Source: an uncultured Eubacteriales bacterium (GTDB lineage: Bacteria; Bacillota; Clostridia; Christensenellales; Aristaeellaceae). Taken from it: a DNA stretch of 51,296 nt. How positions within the stretch are numbered: the first letter of the stretch is position 1; every line of letters starts with the position of its first letter. The stretch lies in contig CACWZP010000022.1 of assembly GCA_902765395.1 (NCBI GenBank), positions 1 to 51,296 of the forward strand. The letters run 5' to 3'. Shown here one piece after another: positions 26,562 to 35,033 of this stretch. The notes under the pieces were generated by a model. It saw nothing but the letters and a program-made list of their open reading frames with translations, had not been told where the DNA came from and did not search any database. The translations under genes were made by a program, and so were the position numbers.

Positions 26562-27185
26562 ATGATTGTTTCGGACAAATTCATGGTCAACAGCGATGCC
26601 GAGCGCATGGCCGCGGCGCGCTATGCCACGGAAAACTTCGCCTGGCAGGCCAAGCTGGACAAGCGGGACACGCTGCGCCTGGATCTGCTGGTGGAGGAGA
26701 CGCTGGGCATGGTCAAGACCACGCTGGAAGACTTCTACGGCCAGATCTGGTTCACGGCAGACGGCAAGACCTGCGAGATTCACTTCGAGGCCACCTCAGA
26801 CATGAACACGGGCAAGAAGCAGGAGCTGCTGTCCGTCTCCAGCACCGGCAAGAACGCCGCCGCCAAGGGCTTCATGGCGAAGCTGGGCGAGGTGATCTCC
26901 GGTGCGCTGCACAGCATGGGCAACACCATGGACGCCTATGGCCAGCAGACGATGGACTACGGCATCGTACACACCCCCGGTACGATGATGCCCAACAGCG
27001 AGATGATGACCATCTGGACGCTGCAGACCTACCGCGACGACCTGAAGCAGGCCCGTCATTCCGTGGACGCCGTGGACGAGGCCCTGGACGAGCTGGAGAA
27101 GTCCATCGTGGCCAAGATCGCGGACGACGTGGTGGTGGGCGTCAAGGGCGACCGCATCGACCTGGTGATCAGAAAGGCGTTCTGA
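26562..27185 (+). CDS. GHKL-like protein linked to the RsbV/RsbW pair
   Basis: About 207 aa, cytoplasmic. TLRLDLLVEETLGMVKT resembles the N-box helix of RsbW/GHKL ATPases, but the glycine-rich boxes are not recognisable, so nucleotide binding is uncertain. The middle (about 85-145) is a Gly/Met-rich insert, and the C-terminal part is helical (residues near DDLKQARHSVDAVDEALDELEKS) and ends with a strand DRIDLVIRKAF. The start at 26562 is 8 nt after GGAGG; the ATG at 26556 is too close and the TTG at 26526 lies upstream of the site. It may be a third component of the neighbouring switch. Function unknown. Confidence 0.7.
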   Translation: MIVSDKFMVNSDAERMAAARYATENFAWQAKLDKRDTLRLDLLVEETLGMVKTTLEDFYGQIWFTADGKTCEIHFEATSDMNTGKKQELLSVSSTGKNAAAKGFMAKLGEVISGALHSMGNTMDAYGQQTMDYGIVHTPGTMMPNSEMMTIWTLQTYRDDLKQARHSVDAVDEALDELEKSIVAKIADDVVVGVKGDRIDLVIRKAF

Positions 27186-27255
27186 CCGGGAGCGCAGCGG
27201 CCTGGAGCCACGGGGAAGAGAAGCCCGAACCGCTGAGAAAAGGGAGGAATGGAAC

Positions 27256-28257
27256 ATGAGAAAGAGGATATGCGCGCTGTTCGCGGCGCTTCTCGCACTG
27301 GTGACGCTTCTGGGCGCCGCGTCCGCCGATGTCGTCGCGCTTCCGACCAGCCCCGTGGTGGGCATCGCCTGGCGCGCGGACACCGATTCCGAGTTCTTCA
27401 CCAACATCTGCCGCTCCGTGGAGGAAGCGGGCGGCACCTGGGTGATGCTGGATCAGGTCACCTCGCCCGACCTGGCCTATGACGACGCGGGCAGGCTGAC
27501 CGCGGGTGTCGCGGAGACCGGCGCGCTGGACGAGCCCGCCGGAAAGCTCGTGCGGTGCAACACCTGGCACGGTTCCAACGCGGCGGAGGCCGTGGGCAGC
27601 GTGAGTATCGTGCTGTTCACCGGCGGCGAGGACATCAGCCCCACGCTCTACTACGCGCCCGAACCCTGGCATGGCATCGAGGAGGAGCTGGACTACAACG
27701 CCGAACGGGACGTGTCCGACTACCTGACCATGAGCTACTGCCTGGACAATGACATCCCCGTGATGGGCTTCTGCCGGGGCATGCAGATGCTGTCGGTGAT
27801 CTCCGGCGGCGAGGTCATCCAGGACATTCCCACCTGGTTTGAGGAGCAGTCCATCGACTACGACTACACCCACCGCAACCAGAAGGCAACGCCCGATTCC
27901 TACCGGGACTATGCGCCCCACGCGGTGGAGGTGGCGGAGGACTCCCTGCTGTTCAGCATCGTGGGCACCGCAACCCTCGAGGGCTGTCCCTCCTGGCACC
28001 ACCAGGCCGTGAAGAACGTGGACAACACCCGGCTGCGCGTCACAGGCGTCACCGAGACGAACGGCGTTCAGATGATCGAGGCCGTGGAGCGCACCGACAA
28101 GACCTTTGCCGTGGGCCTGCAGTTCCACCCGGAGGCCGCGCTGGTGAAGAACCTGGACGACGCGGCCAACAAGGGCGATTTCATGGACTACGACATGGCC
28201 CTGAGCTTCTTCCAGACCATCGTCCACGGCATGGCAGCCCTGGACGCGGCCGCCTGA
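27256..28257 (+). CDS. Exported class-I glutamine amidotransferase-like hydrolase (C26, PuuD-like)
   Basis: 333 aa. A signal peptide (KRICALFAALLALVTLLGAASA) precedes a C26/gamma-glutamyl hydrolase-type domain: nucleophile Cys173 in MGFCRGMQ, and His291 and Glu293 in FHPEAA, with the supporting motif LFTGGEDISP. Cytoplasmic relatives cleave gamma-glutamyl-GABA and similar amides. Export is unusual and suggests action on gamma-glutamyl peptides or peptidoglycan-derived amides outside the cell. GGGAGG precedes the ATG by 8 nt. It is the last of the HAD-RsbW-RsbV-GHKL series on this strand, with a 70-nt gap before it. Confidence 0.88.
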   Translation: MRKRICALFAALLALVTLLGAASADVVALPTSPVVGIAWRADTDSEFFTNICRSVEEAGGTWVMLDQVTSPDLAYDDAGRLTAGVAETGALDEPAGKLVRCNTWHGSNAAEAVGSVSIVLFTGGEDISPTLYYAPEPWHGIEEELDYNAERDVSDYLTMSYCLDNDIPVMGFCRGMQMLSVISGGEVIQDIPTWFEEQSIDYDYTHRNQKATPDSYRDYAPHAVEVAEDSLLFSIVGTATLEGCPSWHHQAVKNVDNTRLRVTGVTETNGVQMIEAVERTDKTFAVGLQFHPEAALVKNLDDAANKGDFMDYDMALSFFQTIVHGMAALDAAA

Positions 28258-28279
28258 TCTGACCGGGAATGATCCGAAT

Positions 28280-28312
28280 GGACCGCCGACGGGGCTTACC
28301 GCCGGCGGTTCT
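28280..28312 (+). terminator. Putative terminator after the amidotransferase-like gene
   Basis: ACCGCCG and CGGCGGT form a 7-bp stem around a 13-nt loop, followed by TCTTC. The T-run is short, so efficiency is doubtful, but a new promoter starts 50 nt further on. Confidence 0.45.
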
Positions 28313-28364
28313 TCGTGGAATCCGGCGAAATGGCACGAAAAGCGACAAATTAAGTGTATTTTGG

Positions 28365-28393
28365 TTGCGCGGCGGGTCGAAGTATGCTAAAAT
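28365..28393 (+). promoter_or_regulatory. Promoter of the LURP-MscS-VanX-CstA operon
   Basis: TTGCGC (28365-28370), a 17-bp spacer and TAAAAT (28388-28393), with TGC directly before the -10 as an extended element. It lies about 58 nt upstream of the first gene. Confidence 0.6.
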
Positions 28394-28451
28394 CCGGATG
28401 AAGAGATTTGGACGACGCAAGTTGTCCTCATTTGAATGAGGAGGGGAAACC

Positions 28452-29057
28452 ATGGGTGTTTTTTCCAAGTACCATCGCTTCCGCGAGGCCGGCGAGGCGG
28501 CGAATGTCAACAACGTGGCGCGCTTTGGTGAGCCGGATCATTCCCTGTTCACCACGTCGAAGGTCTTCACGCTGCACAAGCATATCGACATCACCGACGC
28601 GCAGGAGCGGGTACTCTACGAGGCCAACACCAAGTTCCCGTCGCTGCACGACAAGACGGACATCACCGACGCCCAGGGCAACCACGTGGCCCACATACAG
28701 CGGAAGATCCTGACGCTGCACCAGCGCCACTTCGTCACCATGGCCGACGGCACGCGGTTTGAGGTATCCAACGAGCTGTGGCACCTGGTCAAGGACATCA
28801 ATAACATCGAGGGCCTTGGCTGGCAGCTGCGGGGCAACATCATGGCCCTGAACTTTGAACTCTATGACAGAGACAACAGCATCATCGCCGTCATCGGCCA
28901 GAAGATGTTTTCTCTGCACGACAAGTACAGCATCGACATCTATCGGCCCGAGTATGAGGACAAGGTGGTCGCTATACTCGTCACGCTGCAGCACATGATC
29001 AGGGATCGCGAGGCATCCAGCGCGGTGTCCTCGTCGTCTTCCTCGTCCAACAACTGA
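28452..29057 (+). CDS. LURP-one-related (tubby-like C-terminal) protein
   Basis: 201 aa, cytoplasmic. Repeated short strands such as KVFTLHKHIDITDAQ, KTDITDAQGNHVAHIQRK and KMFSLHDKYSIDIY are typical of LURP-one/YxjI proteins, which fold as a tubby-like beta barrel around a helix. Their role is poorly known; membrane or phosphoinositide binding has been suggested for relatives. The Ser-rich tail (SSAVSSSSSSSNN) is low-complexity. GAGGAGGGG precedes the ATG. It opens an apparent operon with a mechanosensitive channel, 47 nt downstream. Confidence 0.82.
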   Translation: MGVFSKYHRFREAGEAANVNNVARFGEPDHSLFTTSKVFTLHKHIDITDAQERVLYEANTKFPSLHDKTDITDAQGNHVAHIQRKILTLHQRHFVTMADGTRFEVSNELWHLVKDINNIEGLGWQLRGNIMALNFELYDRDNSIIAVIGQKMFSLHDKYSIDIYRPEYEDKVVAILVTLQHMIRDREASSAVSSSSSSSNN

Positions 29058-29104
29058 CACAGGGGCGGGCCGGGAACATATGAACCCGCCGCACGAGAGG
29101 CATT

Positions 29105-29983
29105 ATGCATGAGCTTACAGAATTGCTGAAGAACCAAACCATTTTATGGAATTCCACCAAGCTGGTGATCACGGCGGTGGTGACGACCATCATCGTCATT
29201 CTCCTGCTGCGCATGGAGAAGAAGCTGGCCAAGAAGCTGCTGGACAAGAAGCGGAACATCAACCTGCGCTTTGTGGAGAGCATCATTCGATTCGTCGTGA
29301 TCCTGCTGGCGGTGGAGTTCGTGGTGATGAGCTCGCCGCTGACGCAGACCTTTGGCAAGGTGCTGTTCCAGGGGACCACGGTGCTGGCCGCCATCGCGGG
29401 CTTCGCCGCCCAGCCGGTCATCGCGGACATCATCTGCGGACTGATGATGTCCGCCACCCGGCCCTTTGACCTGGGCGACCGCATCGAGATGGAGGACGGC
29501 ACGGCGGGCATCGTGAAGGACATCACCCTTCGCCACGTCGTGCTGCAGGGCATCGACACCCAGAAGTTCATCGTGCCCAACAGCAAGCTGAACGGCATGA
29601 AGATCACCAACCTGAGCTACGAGACGCAGACGCGCTCGATCCCGTTCCGGTTCCACGTGGCCTACGACACGGACGTGGACAAGGCCATGGCGGTGATCCG
29701 CCGCGCGGTGGAGGACAGCCCCTATACCGTGGCGGGAAAGCCGGTGGGAGAGGACTATGAATACGGCCCGGTGTATTTCATCGAGTACGCGGCCAGCAGC
29801 CTGGTGATGGCCACCACCGTGTATTATGAGCCGAAGAACCCCACGGAGGTCGTCAAGAGCGACATCAACTGCCGGGTGAGGCGGGCGCTGAACAAGAGCG
29901 GCATCGAGATCCCCTACGAATACGTCAACGTCGTGATGAACACCAGGGACGCGGCGCAGCCCGGGGACGCGGACGAGCCCTGA
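29105..29983 (+). CDS. MscS-family small-conductance mechanosensitive channel
   Basis: 292 aa, inner membrane. Helices are seen at about 16-37, 55-78 and 90-115; the last, pore-lining helix (TTVLAAIAGFAAQPVIADIICGLMM, in parts) shows the small-residue pattern of MscS TM3. The beta domain follows (RPFDLGDRIEMEDGTAGIVKDITLR, in parts) with the conserved VPNSKLNGMKITNLS. It relieves turgor on osmotic downshock. ATG at 29105 follows GAGAGG. A VanX-like gene lies 34 nt downstream in the same operon. Confidence 0.94.
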   Translation: MHELTELLKNQTILWNSTKLVITAVVTTIIVILLLRMEKKLAKKLLDKKRNINLRFVESIIRFVVILLAVEFVVMSSPLTQTFGKVLFQGTTVLAAIAGFAAQPVIADIICGLMMSATRPFDLGDRIEMEDGTAGIVKDITLRHVVLQGIDTQKFIVPNSKLNGMKITNLSYETQTRSIPFRFHVAYDTDVDKAMAVIRRAVEDSPYTVAGKPVGEDYEYGPVYFIEYAASSLVMATTVYYEPKNPTEVVKSDINCRVRRALNKSGIEIPYEYVNVVMNTRDAAQPGDADEP

Positions 29984-30017
29984 CCGATTCCCGACATGCA
30001 AAAAGGACGGTACTGAC

Positions 30018-30671
30018 ATGGATTACAAGCGCAGCGTGACGATGGATTCCTCCGGCTTTGTGCTGCTGGCGGATTTCGTGCCCGGCATCGTGCAGGAGAT
30101 CCGGTACTACTCCACCTATAACTTCATCGGCGACCGCGTGGACGGCTACGAGCAGCCCGTGGCGCTGCTTCGGGTGGAGGCAGCCAGGGCGCTGAAGGCC
30201 GTGGCGGGGGAGGTGAACGCCCAGGGGTATCGCCTGAAGGTGTTTGACGCCTATCGGCCCGCCTGCGCGGTGAAGCACTTTGTGCTGTGGGGCATCGAGG
30301 ACCTGGACCTGCGCATGAAGCCCTATTTCTATCCTGACCTTGAGAAGCAGGAGCTGTTCAAGCAGGGCTACATCGCCAGCCAGTCCTCCCACAGCCGGGG
30401 CAGCGCCGTGGACCTGACGCTGCTGGACATGCGCACGGGCAGGGAGGTGGACATGGGCAGCCCCTTCGACCTGTTCAGCGAGGTTTCCCACCCGGATTCG
30501 CGGGCCGTGATCAATGAGCAGTATGAAAACCGGATGTTCCTGCAGCGCGCCATGACCCGCAACGGCTTCAAGCCCATCGACTGCGAATGGTGGCACTTCT
30601 CCCTGCAGGACGAGCCCTGTCCGGACATTTACTTTGAATTCCCGGTTTCCCAGCAGTATTTGAAAAGATAG
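30018..30671 (+). CDS. Cytoplasmic VanX-like D-Ala-D-Ala dipeptidase
   Basis: 217 aa without signal peptide, the usual length for VanX/DdpX. It keeps DAYRP, zinc ligands His125 and Asp132 (SSHSRGSAVD), catalytic Glu190 and His193 (CEWWHF). There are no vanH, vanA or vanRS genes nearby, so this looks like dipeptide catabolism (as proposed for E. coli DdpX) rather than vancomycin resistance. AAAGGA lies upstream of the ATG. It ends 12 nt before cstA, a peptide/pyruvate carrier gene, which supports use of D-Ala-D-Ala as a nutrient. Confidence 0.9.
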   Translation: MDYKRSVTMDSSGFVLLADFVPGIVQEIRYYSTYNFIGDRVDGYEQPVALLRVEAARALKAVAGEVNAQGYRLKVFDAYRPACAVKHFVLWGIEDLDLRMKPYFYPDLEKQELFKQGYIASQSSHSRGSAVDLTLLDMRTGREVDMGSPFDLFSEVSHPDSRAVINEQYENRMFLQRAMTRNGFKPIDCEWWHFSLQDEPCPDIYFEFPVSQQYLKR

Positions 30672-30683
30672 AAGGTGGCAGCT

Positions 30684-32102
30684 ATGATTTCACTGATTCT
30701 CGCCCTGGTGGTCCTCCTGGTGGGCTTTGCCGTGTACGGCAAGGTGGTCGAGCGGGTGTTTGGCCCGGATGACCGCCAGACCCCCGCCATCGCCATCAAC
30801 GACGGCGTGGACTGCGTGCCCATGAAGCCCTGGAAGGCGTTCCTGGTGCAGCTTCTGAACATCGCCGGCACAGGCCCGATCTTCGGCGCGCTGATGGGCG
30901 CGTGCTTCGGCCCGGTGGTGTTCCTGTGGATCGTGTTCGGCTCCATACTGGGCGGCGCGGTGCACGACTATATGTCCGGCATGATCTCCTGCCGCCACGG
31001 CGGCGACTCCATCGCGGAGCTGTCCGGCGTGTACCTGGGAAGTGCGGCCAAGTGGATCATGCGCGTGTTCTCCATCGTGCTGCTCACGCTGACGGGCACC
31101 GTGTTCGTGAACAGCCCGGCGGCGCTGATCGCCCGGCTGACCCCCGCGGTGCTGAACGAGAAGTTCTGGATCGTGGTGATCCTGGTGTACTACGTGCTGG
31201 CCACGCTGCTGCCCATCGACAAGCTGATCGGCAAGCTGTATCCCATCTTCGGCGTCATACTGATCGTCATGGCCGTGAGCGTGCTGGGCGGCATCTTCTT
31301 CGGCGGCTACAAGATCCCCGAAGTCACCCTGGCCGACCTGCATCCCGAGGGCCTGCCCGTGTGGCCGTTCATGTTCGTCACCGTGGCCTGCGGCGCCATC
31401 TCCGGCTTCCACGCCACCCAGTCGCCGATGATCGCCAAGTGCATCACCAGCGAAAAGCAGGGCCGGGCCATATTCTACGGCGCGATGATCGCCGAGTCCG
31501 TGATCGCCCTGATCTGGGCGGCCGCGGGCGTGGCCTTCTACGGCGCGACGGACGTGTTGAACAACGCCATCTCCACGCTGGGCCAGTCCGGCACGGTGTA
31601 TGAGATCTCCAACACCATGCTGGGCGTGGTGGGCGGCGCGCTGGCGGTGGTCGGCGTGGTGGTCTGCCCGATCACCTCCGGCGACACGGCCTTCCGCAGC
31701 GCCCGTCTGATCCTGGCGGAGATCACCCACTTGGACCAGAAGAAGATCAAGAACCGGCTCATCATCACGCTGCCGCTGCTGGCGGTGGGCGCGGTGCTGA
31801 CCCAGCTGGACTTCAACGTGCTCTGGCGCTACTTCTCCTGGAGCAACCAGACCCTGGCGATGATCTCTCTGTGGGTGGCCACGGCCTACCTGGTCAAGGA
31901 GGGCAAGCATCCCTGGGCCTCGCTGCTCACGGCGCTGCCCGCCGCGTTCATGTCCGCCGTCAGCATGACCTATATCCTGATGGCGTCAGAGGGCTTCGGC
32001 CTGTCGCAGGGCATTGCCTATCCGGTTGGCGCGGTGTTCGCCGTGGCGCTGTTCGTCACCTATGTGGTGCTGATGCGCAAAGTGTCGAGCCAGAAGAATT
32101 AA
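30684..32102 (+). CDS. cstA: CstA-family carbon-starvation peptide/pyruvate transporter
   Basis: 472 aa with about 12-14 membrane helices. Conserved CstA segments include AINDGVDCVPMKPWKAFLVQ (in part), NIAGTGPIFGALMGA, GGAVHDYMSGM and the ISGFHATQSPM stretch. E. coli CstA is longer (about 700 aa); this is the shorter Clostridia form. CstA proteins import peptides or pyruvate under carbon starvation. The start is ATG at 30684 behind GAAGGTGG; the GTG at 30675 is inside that site. Paired with the VanX-like gene, it may bring in the dipeptides that enzyme cleaves. Confidence 0.93.
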   Translation: MISLILALVVLLVGFAVYGKVVERVFGPDDRQTPAIAINDGVDCVPMKPWKAFLVQLLNIAGTGPIFGALMGACFGPVVFLWIVFGSILGGAVHDYMSGMISCRHGGDSIAELSGVYLGSAAKWIMRVFSIVLLTLTGTVFVNSPAALIARLTPAVLNEKFWIVVILVYYVLATLLPIDKLIGKLYPIFGVILIVMAVSVLGGIFFGGYKIPEVTLADLHPEGLPVWPFMFVTVACGAISGFHATQSPMIAKCITSEKQGRAIFYGAMIAESVIALIWAAAGVAFYGATDVLNNAISTLGQSGTVYEISNTMLGVVGGALAVVGVVVCPITSGDTAFRSARLILAEITHLDQKKIKNRLIITLPLLAVGAVLTQLDFNVLWRYFSWSNQTLAMISLWVATAYLVKEGKHPWASLLTALPAAFMSAVSMTYILMASEGFGLSQGIAYPVGAVFAVALFVTYVVLMRKVSSQKN

Positions 32103-32113
32103 AACCCAAAATG

Positions 32114-32151
32114 AAAACGAGGGCTTGTCGATCAGACAGCCCTCGTTTTTT
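32114..32151. terminator. Bidirectional intrinsic terminator
   Basis: AAAACGAGGGCT and AGCCCTCGTTTT form a 12-bp stem, extended inward by TGTC/GACA, and followed by TTTTTT on the plus strand and an A/T-rich end on the minus strand. It serves the convergent cstA and EAL genes. Confidence 0.9.
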
Positions 32152-32157
32152 GTCGCC

Positions 32158-34815
32158 TCACCCCTGGGCCTGGGAATTGATGGTCATCAGGTACAGGGAA
32201 TGGTCCTTGCAGGTGTACAGCATGAATATCCGCGCACCCATATCCGCCCCGATGCAATGCACCGTGCCGGAGACGCCATCGCCGGGGTGATGATCCGCCC
32301 GCTCCAGCGCTCGGGTGAAGAAGTCGGCGTTGCGGTCGATGAAGCCGTCCGCGCCGTCCATGTCCCGCCCGATGCCGGCCAGGGCCTTGTACTGCTCGTT
32401 CACCTGCATGAAGGCGAGCCGTCCGCCCTCTCGCTTCAGCACCGCGGTGGGGCCGATCAGGTTGTCCAGCAGCGAGCCGCTGAGCACGCCGCTGTGCACC
32501 ATGTCCCTGAAGTGCAGCCGGTTCTGAATCTGGGGCGTGGCCTTCTTGTAGCTCTCGCCCAGCAGCTCCGGCTGGCGCAGCAGCGCCTCGAACTCTTCCA
32601 CCGGCATGGGGTGGTAGAACAGGAAGCCCTGCGCGTAGTTTTCGCCCATGGACAGCAGGCTCTCCCGCTGGGATTCGGTCTCGATGCCCTCGGTGATCAC
32701 GATCATGCCGATCATGTGGGCCATGCTCACCACGGATTCCACGATGGAGATGGCCTTCACGTCCGAATTGGACATGGACATGAAGTGCACGTCCGTCTTG
32801 AGCACGTCCAGGTTCATGCTGTGCAGCATGCTCAGGGAGGAATATCCGCTGCCGAAGTCGTCCATCAGCACCTGGAAGCCCGCGTCGTGCAGCTTTTCCA
32901 CCGCGTCCATCAGCAGGTCCATGTTGTCGGCGAAGGCGCTTTCGGTGATCTCCACGCCCAGCAGGCCCGGATCGACGCCGTATTTCTCCGCAAGGTCGAT
33001 GAAGTGCTGGGCGATGTCGGTGAAGAAGAAGTCGATCCGCGACACGTTCACGGAGATGGGCAGCATGGGAATATTCCGATCCTTCAGGCTCTTGAGCCAC
33101 CGGCAGGCCTTCTCCCACACGATGCAGTCCACTTCGAAGATCGTGCCGGTCTTTTCCAGCGTTGGAATGAACTGGCCGGGGCTGATGAGGCTGCCCTTGT
33201 GGACCCAGCGGCAAAGCGCCTCCGCGCCCACCACCTTGCCGGTCTGTTCGTGCACCTGGGGCTGGAGATAGAACAGGAACTCGTCGTTCTCAATGCCCTC
33301 GCGCACGTCCATCAGCAGCAGCTTGTCGTCCCGGTCCCGCAGGTAGCGGTCCGGGTCGTAGAAGCGGATGTGCTCCATGTAGCTGCCCTTGATCTCCTGC
33401 AGGGCGATCAGCGCGTGGTCGTACATGGCGGTCAGCGGGTCGCCCGGGGTGGAGACGTACACGCCCACGGCGGGGGAGAACCCATCGGGATAGGACAGCT
33501 GGCCGTAGAGCCCCTCGGCAAAGGGCATGGGATCGTCGGCTTCGTCGGCGCTCAGCGGCATCAGCAGTATGAAGTTGTCCCCGCCCAGATAGCCGCAGAT
33601 GCCCCCGTGTTGCTCCGTCAGATGCAGCAGCGACGCGGCAATGCGCTCCAGGAACCGGTTGCCCGCCTCCCGGCCAAAGATGTCGTTGTACAGCTTGAAG
33701 TAGTTGAGATCGATCACGGCAGTGAACATGGCCGCGCCCGGATGGTTGCGGATGAACCTTTCCGCCAGGGCGAAGAAGGCGTCGGAGCGGTGCAGGGAGA
33801 TGTCCGCCTTGAAGCTGCCGGATTCGCCGGCCGGGCCCGCTGGCACGGCGGCACGGGGTTCCAGCCGGCGCGCGAAATCGTCATGGGCGGCCAGGTGGGC
33901 CTGGTGGATCAAATCATCCGGCTCGCTTCCCGCCCGCTGGCGGCTGACGGAGCCCACGCCGCAGAGCAGGTCGTGCTCGGCCAGCAGCTTCGTCATCTGG
34001 CCCACGCGGCGGTTGAAGGCGGCTTCGATGCCGTCCCACAGCACCAGGAATTCGCTGGCGGTCACGCGGAACACGCTGCCCTGGCCGAACAGCCCGATCA
34101 GCACCTCGCCGCAGCGGATCAGTGCCTGCTCCATCTGCAGCGCGGCGGGCGCGCCCTTGTCGCTGGCCCATCCGGCCACTTCCACATAGCATGCGCCCAT
34201 GAAAGCGTCCTCGGGCCAGCCCTCCAGGCACTTTCGCATGCTCTCATGGCTGCCGGTGCCCGTCAGCTTGTCCTGCTGGTTGATGGAGGTCATGCGGCGG
34301 ATCAGGTGCTCGTGGTAGACCATGGAGGAGAGTATGTAGCGCATGCCCGGCATGATGATGGAGGCGTCGCAGAGCGTTTCCTCGCCGGGGTTTTCCATGA
34401 TGAAGAAGCCGATGTCGTGGCCGTGGAAGGCCAGGCGGGAGGCCACGAAGCTGCGCACGCCCTGGGCCTCAAATATGGCGGCCAGCTCCGGAAGCGCGTC
34501 CCGCAGGGTGGCGATGTCCCGCACGCGCAGGTAATCCTGGCGGTGCAGCTGGCCCATCCACTGGCTGAACAGCTCCGCAGGCAGGGACCGCATCAGCTCC
34601 CGCATCCGGTCGGACGCATCCCGGCACCACTCGTAGGTGTTGTCGCAGGTGCCGTCCACGCGCAGTTCGAAGATGCTGATGCGCTGGCACTCCAGCTCCT
34701 CGCCGATGCAGGCGAGCAGATCGTCCATGGTCTGGCGGGCGTCGGCATGGGAAAAGGCTTTCTGGAAGGCCCGGTTCAGCGATTCCAATTCCTGCAGCTG
34801 GCGAATCTGTTCCAT
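32158..34815 (-). CDS. c-di-GMP phosphodiesterase: GAF-like, degenerate GGDEF, EAL, PAS-like
   Basis: 885 aa, no membrane helix. In order: GAF-like sensor (about 1-185), a first very degenerate GGDEF segment (about 190-320; FRVTASEFLVL where RxGGDEF is expected), a second GGDEF with GYLGGDNF (Glu to Asn, so cyclase activity is unlikely), then an EAL domain (about 500-750) with intact AEAL, NVSR, EITES, DDFGSGYSS, K-T-D, TEGIET and QGF motifs. A PAS-like tail of about 110 residues closes it. It should hydrolyse c-di-GMP to pGpG. The start is ATG at 34815 behind AGAAGGA; upstream in-frame codons lie beyond the promoter and are not used. Confidence 0.92.
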   Translation of the reverse strand: MEQIRQLQELESLNRAFQKAFSHADARQTMDDLLACIGEELECQRISIFELRVDGTCDNTYEWCRDASDRMRELMRSLPAELFSQWMGQLHRQDYLRVRDIATLRDALPELAAIFEAQGVRSFVASRLAFHGHDIGFFIMENPGEETLCDASIIMPGMRYILSSMVYHEHLIRRMTSINQQDKLTGTGSHESMRKCLEGWPEDAFMGACYVEVAGWASDKGAPAALQMEQALIRCGEVLIGLFGQGSVFRVTASEFLVLWDGIEAAFNRRVGQMTKLLAEHDLLCGVGSVSRQRAGSEPDDLIHQAHLAAHDDFARRLEPRAAVPAGPAGESGSFKADISLHRSDAFFALAERFIRNHPGAAMFTAVIDLNYFKLYNDIFGREAGNRFLERIAASLLHLTEQHGGICGYLGGDNFILLMPLSADEADDPMPFAEGLYGQLSYPDGFSPAVGVYVSTPGDPLTAMYDHALIALQEIKGSYMEHIRFYDPDRYLRDRDDKLLLMDVREGIENDEFLFYLQPQVHEQTGKVVGAEALCRWVHKGSLISPGQFIPTLEKTGTIFEVDCIVWEKACRWLKSLKDRNIPMLPISVNVSRIDFFFTDIAQHFIDLAEKYGVDPGLLGVEITESAFADNMDLLMDAVEKLHDAGFQVLMDDFGSGYSSLSMLHSMNLDVLKTDVHFMSMSNSDVKAISIVESVVSMAHMIGMIVITEGIETESQRESLLSMGENYAQGFLFYHPMPVEEFEALLRQPELLGESYKKATPQIQNRLHFRDMVHSGVLSGSLLDNLIGPTAVLKREGGRLAFMQVNEQYKALAGIGRDMDGADGFIDRNADFFTRALERADHHPGDGVSGTVHCIGADMGARIFMLYTCKDHSLYLMTINSQAQG

Positions 34816-34857
34816 GATGATACATCCTTCTGTGAATGTGTGGTCTTTCTGGATATC

Positions 34858-34866
34858 ATTATAGCA
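34858..34866 (-). promoter_or_regulatory. Extended -10 promoter of the EAL gene
   Basis: On the minus strand TGC is followed by TATAAT about 43 nt upstream of the start. It is divergent from the nitroreductase promoter about 90 bp away. Confidence 0.55.
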
Positions 34867-34944
34867 CATAAACCTATCTCTGCACCAGTTAATTTCTCCG
34901 TTTTTTCCACTGGACTGATAAAAATGAACTTCACAATAACCCCC

Positions 34945-34974
34945 TTGCCCCGATGGCCCGGGGCGGGTTATAAT
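34945..34974 (+). promoter_or_regulatory. Promoter of the nitroreductase-to-HD operon
   Basis: TTGCCC (34945-34950) and TATAAT (34969-34974) are separated by 18 bp, about 60 nt upstream of the first start. A GC-rich stretch with CCCCG/CGGGG pairing sits in the spacer and could be an operator. Confidence 0.55.
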
Positions 34975-35033
34975 GATGTTGTCGCAACTGGATTGGACAC
35001 GACCGACCCCACAGCGACGGGAGGTGTCGCAAT

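Noticed and set aside
30018-30671. Vancomycin-resistance operon
   Set aside because: Only the VanX-like dipeptidase is present; no VanH, D-Ala-D-Lac ligase or VanRS genes accompany either copy.
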